Assembly: GCF_001642935.1 (NCBI RefSeq)
Contig: NZ_CP016761.1
Location: 1,674,001-1,738,000, forward strand
Source of the DNA: Fictibacillus arsenicus
Lineage (GTDB): Bacteria > Bacillota > Bacilli > Bacillales > Fictibacillaceae
Length of the DNA: 64,000 bases
Direction of reading: 5' to 3'
The notes below the pieces were generated by a model that saw only the letters and a program-made list of their open reading frames with translations, ran no database searches and was not told where the DNA came from. Positions 63,829-64,000 of this stretch are shown one piece after another. Position numbers and translations under genes: made by a program. The stretch's first letter is position 1. The number at the start of each line of letters is the position of its first letter.

Positions 63829-64000
63829 TTACTTCACCATCACCGGCGGAGTATTATACTCTTCCTTCTCAGCCTCTAGCCTGCTTAATGATGCTCCTTG
63901 CGCATACACTAGCGACGTTTTGGCCTCCATCTTCAAACCTTCAAAATCATGTTTTGAGACGGTCGTCACCAGAGGTAATTCTAATGATTTTTTTACAGAA
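63829..64000 (-). CDS. ylbM: C-terminus of YlbM/TmcAL (tRNA acetate ligase), partial
   Basis: A minus-strand frame runs from the right edge of the window to a TAA at 63829-63831, giving 56 residues that include LPLVTTVSKHDFEGLKMEAK and end EYNTPPVMVK. In B. subtilis the gene after ylbL on the opposite strand is ylbM (TmcAL, which makes acetylcytidine at the wobble base of elongator tRNA-Met), and the LPL-TKVS, DIKA-VY and PP pattern seems to fit the end of that family. The assignment rests mainly on position. Confidence 0.6.
   Translation of the reverse strand, partial: SVKKSLELPLVTTVSKHDFEGLKMEAKTSLVYAQGASLSRLEAEKEEYNTPPVMVK

Overview
The window is a chromosomal segment of a spore-forming Bacillaceae bacterium. 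From about 6.7 kb to the right edge its gene order follows the Bacillus subtilis run ccpC-dapH-dapL-ykuS-ykuU-ktrC-rnjA-rpoY-defB-pdhABCD-SR1-speA-yktB-ykzI-suhB-ylaF-typA-ylaHIJ-phoH-ylaLN-ftsW-pyc-ctaABCDEFG-ylbBCDEFG-rsmD-coaD-ylbJKL-ylbM. Sporulation genes (a CotD-like coat protein, ylaJ, ylbD, ylbJ), strong AAGGAGG ribosome-binding sites and frequent GTG/TTG starts agree with this. Composition and the dispersed repeats suggest a lineage outside B. subtilis sensu stricto (Fictibacillus or a relative is possible), but I cannot fix the genus from sequence alone. No rRNA, tRNA, CRISPR array or transposase gene was seen.

Layout. Bases 1-3.7 kb are an AT-rich accessory segment with one partial GT2 and two GT4 glycosyltransferases followed by a CotD-type coat gene with a sigma-K-like promoter. 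Bases 3.7-6.6 kb hold an SDR oxidoreductase, a cation diffusion facilitator and a TauE/VOC pair. Bases 6.7-10 kb hold the regulator CcpC and lysine/diaminopimelate genes. Bases 10-18 kb cover a CBS-domain transporter, peroxiredoxin, K+ channel regulator KtrC, RNase J1 with RNA polymerase epsilon, a DMT exporter and CstA. Bases 18-24.4 kb hold peptide deformylase and the pyruvate dehydrogenase operon. Bases 24.4-32.5 kb hold a BCCT transporter, the dual-function sRNA SR1 with its peptide, arginine decarboxylase and small conserved genes. Bases 32.6-44 kb hold TypA/BipA, the yla genes, FtsW and pyruvate carboxylase. Bases 44-52 kb hold haem A synthesis and the caa3 oxidase. Bases 52-64 kb hold the ylb cluster, including RicF, RsmD, CoaD and the Lon-like protease YlbL.

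Metabolic links. Pyruvate dehydrogenase, pyruvate carboxylase, CcpC (repressor of TCA genes), SR1/SR1P (partner of GapA), CstA with a cre site, and the cytochrome oxidase genes together make this a central-carbon and respiration neighbourhood.

The least explained content is intergenic. One family of about 222 bp MITE-like elements occurs six times, with a 10 bp terminal inverted repeat and 8 bp target duplications; one copy is inserted exactly at the ylbL stop codon. Three separate intergenic loci carry unrelated tandem repeats that all have an exact 21 bp period.
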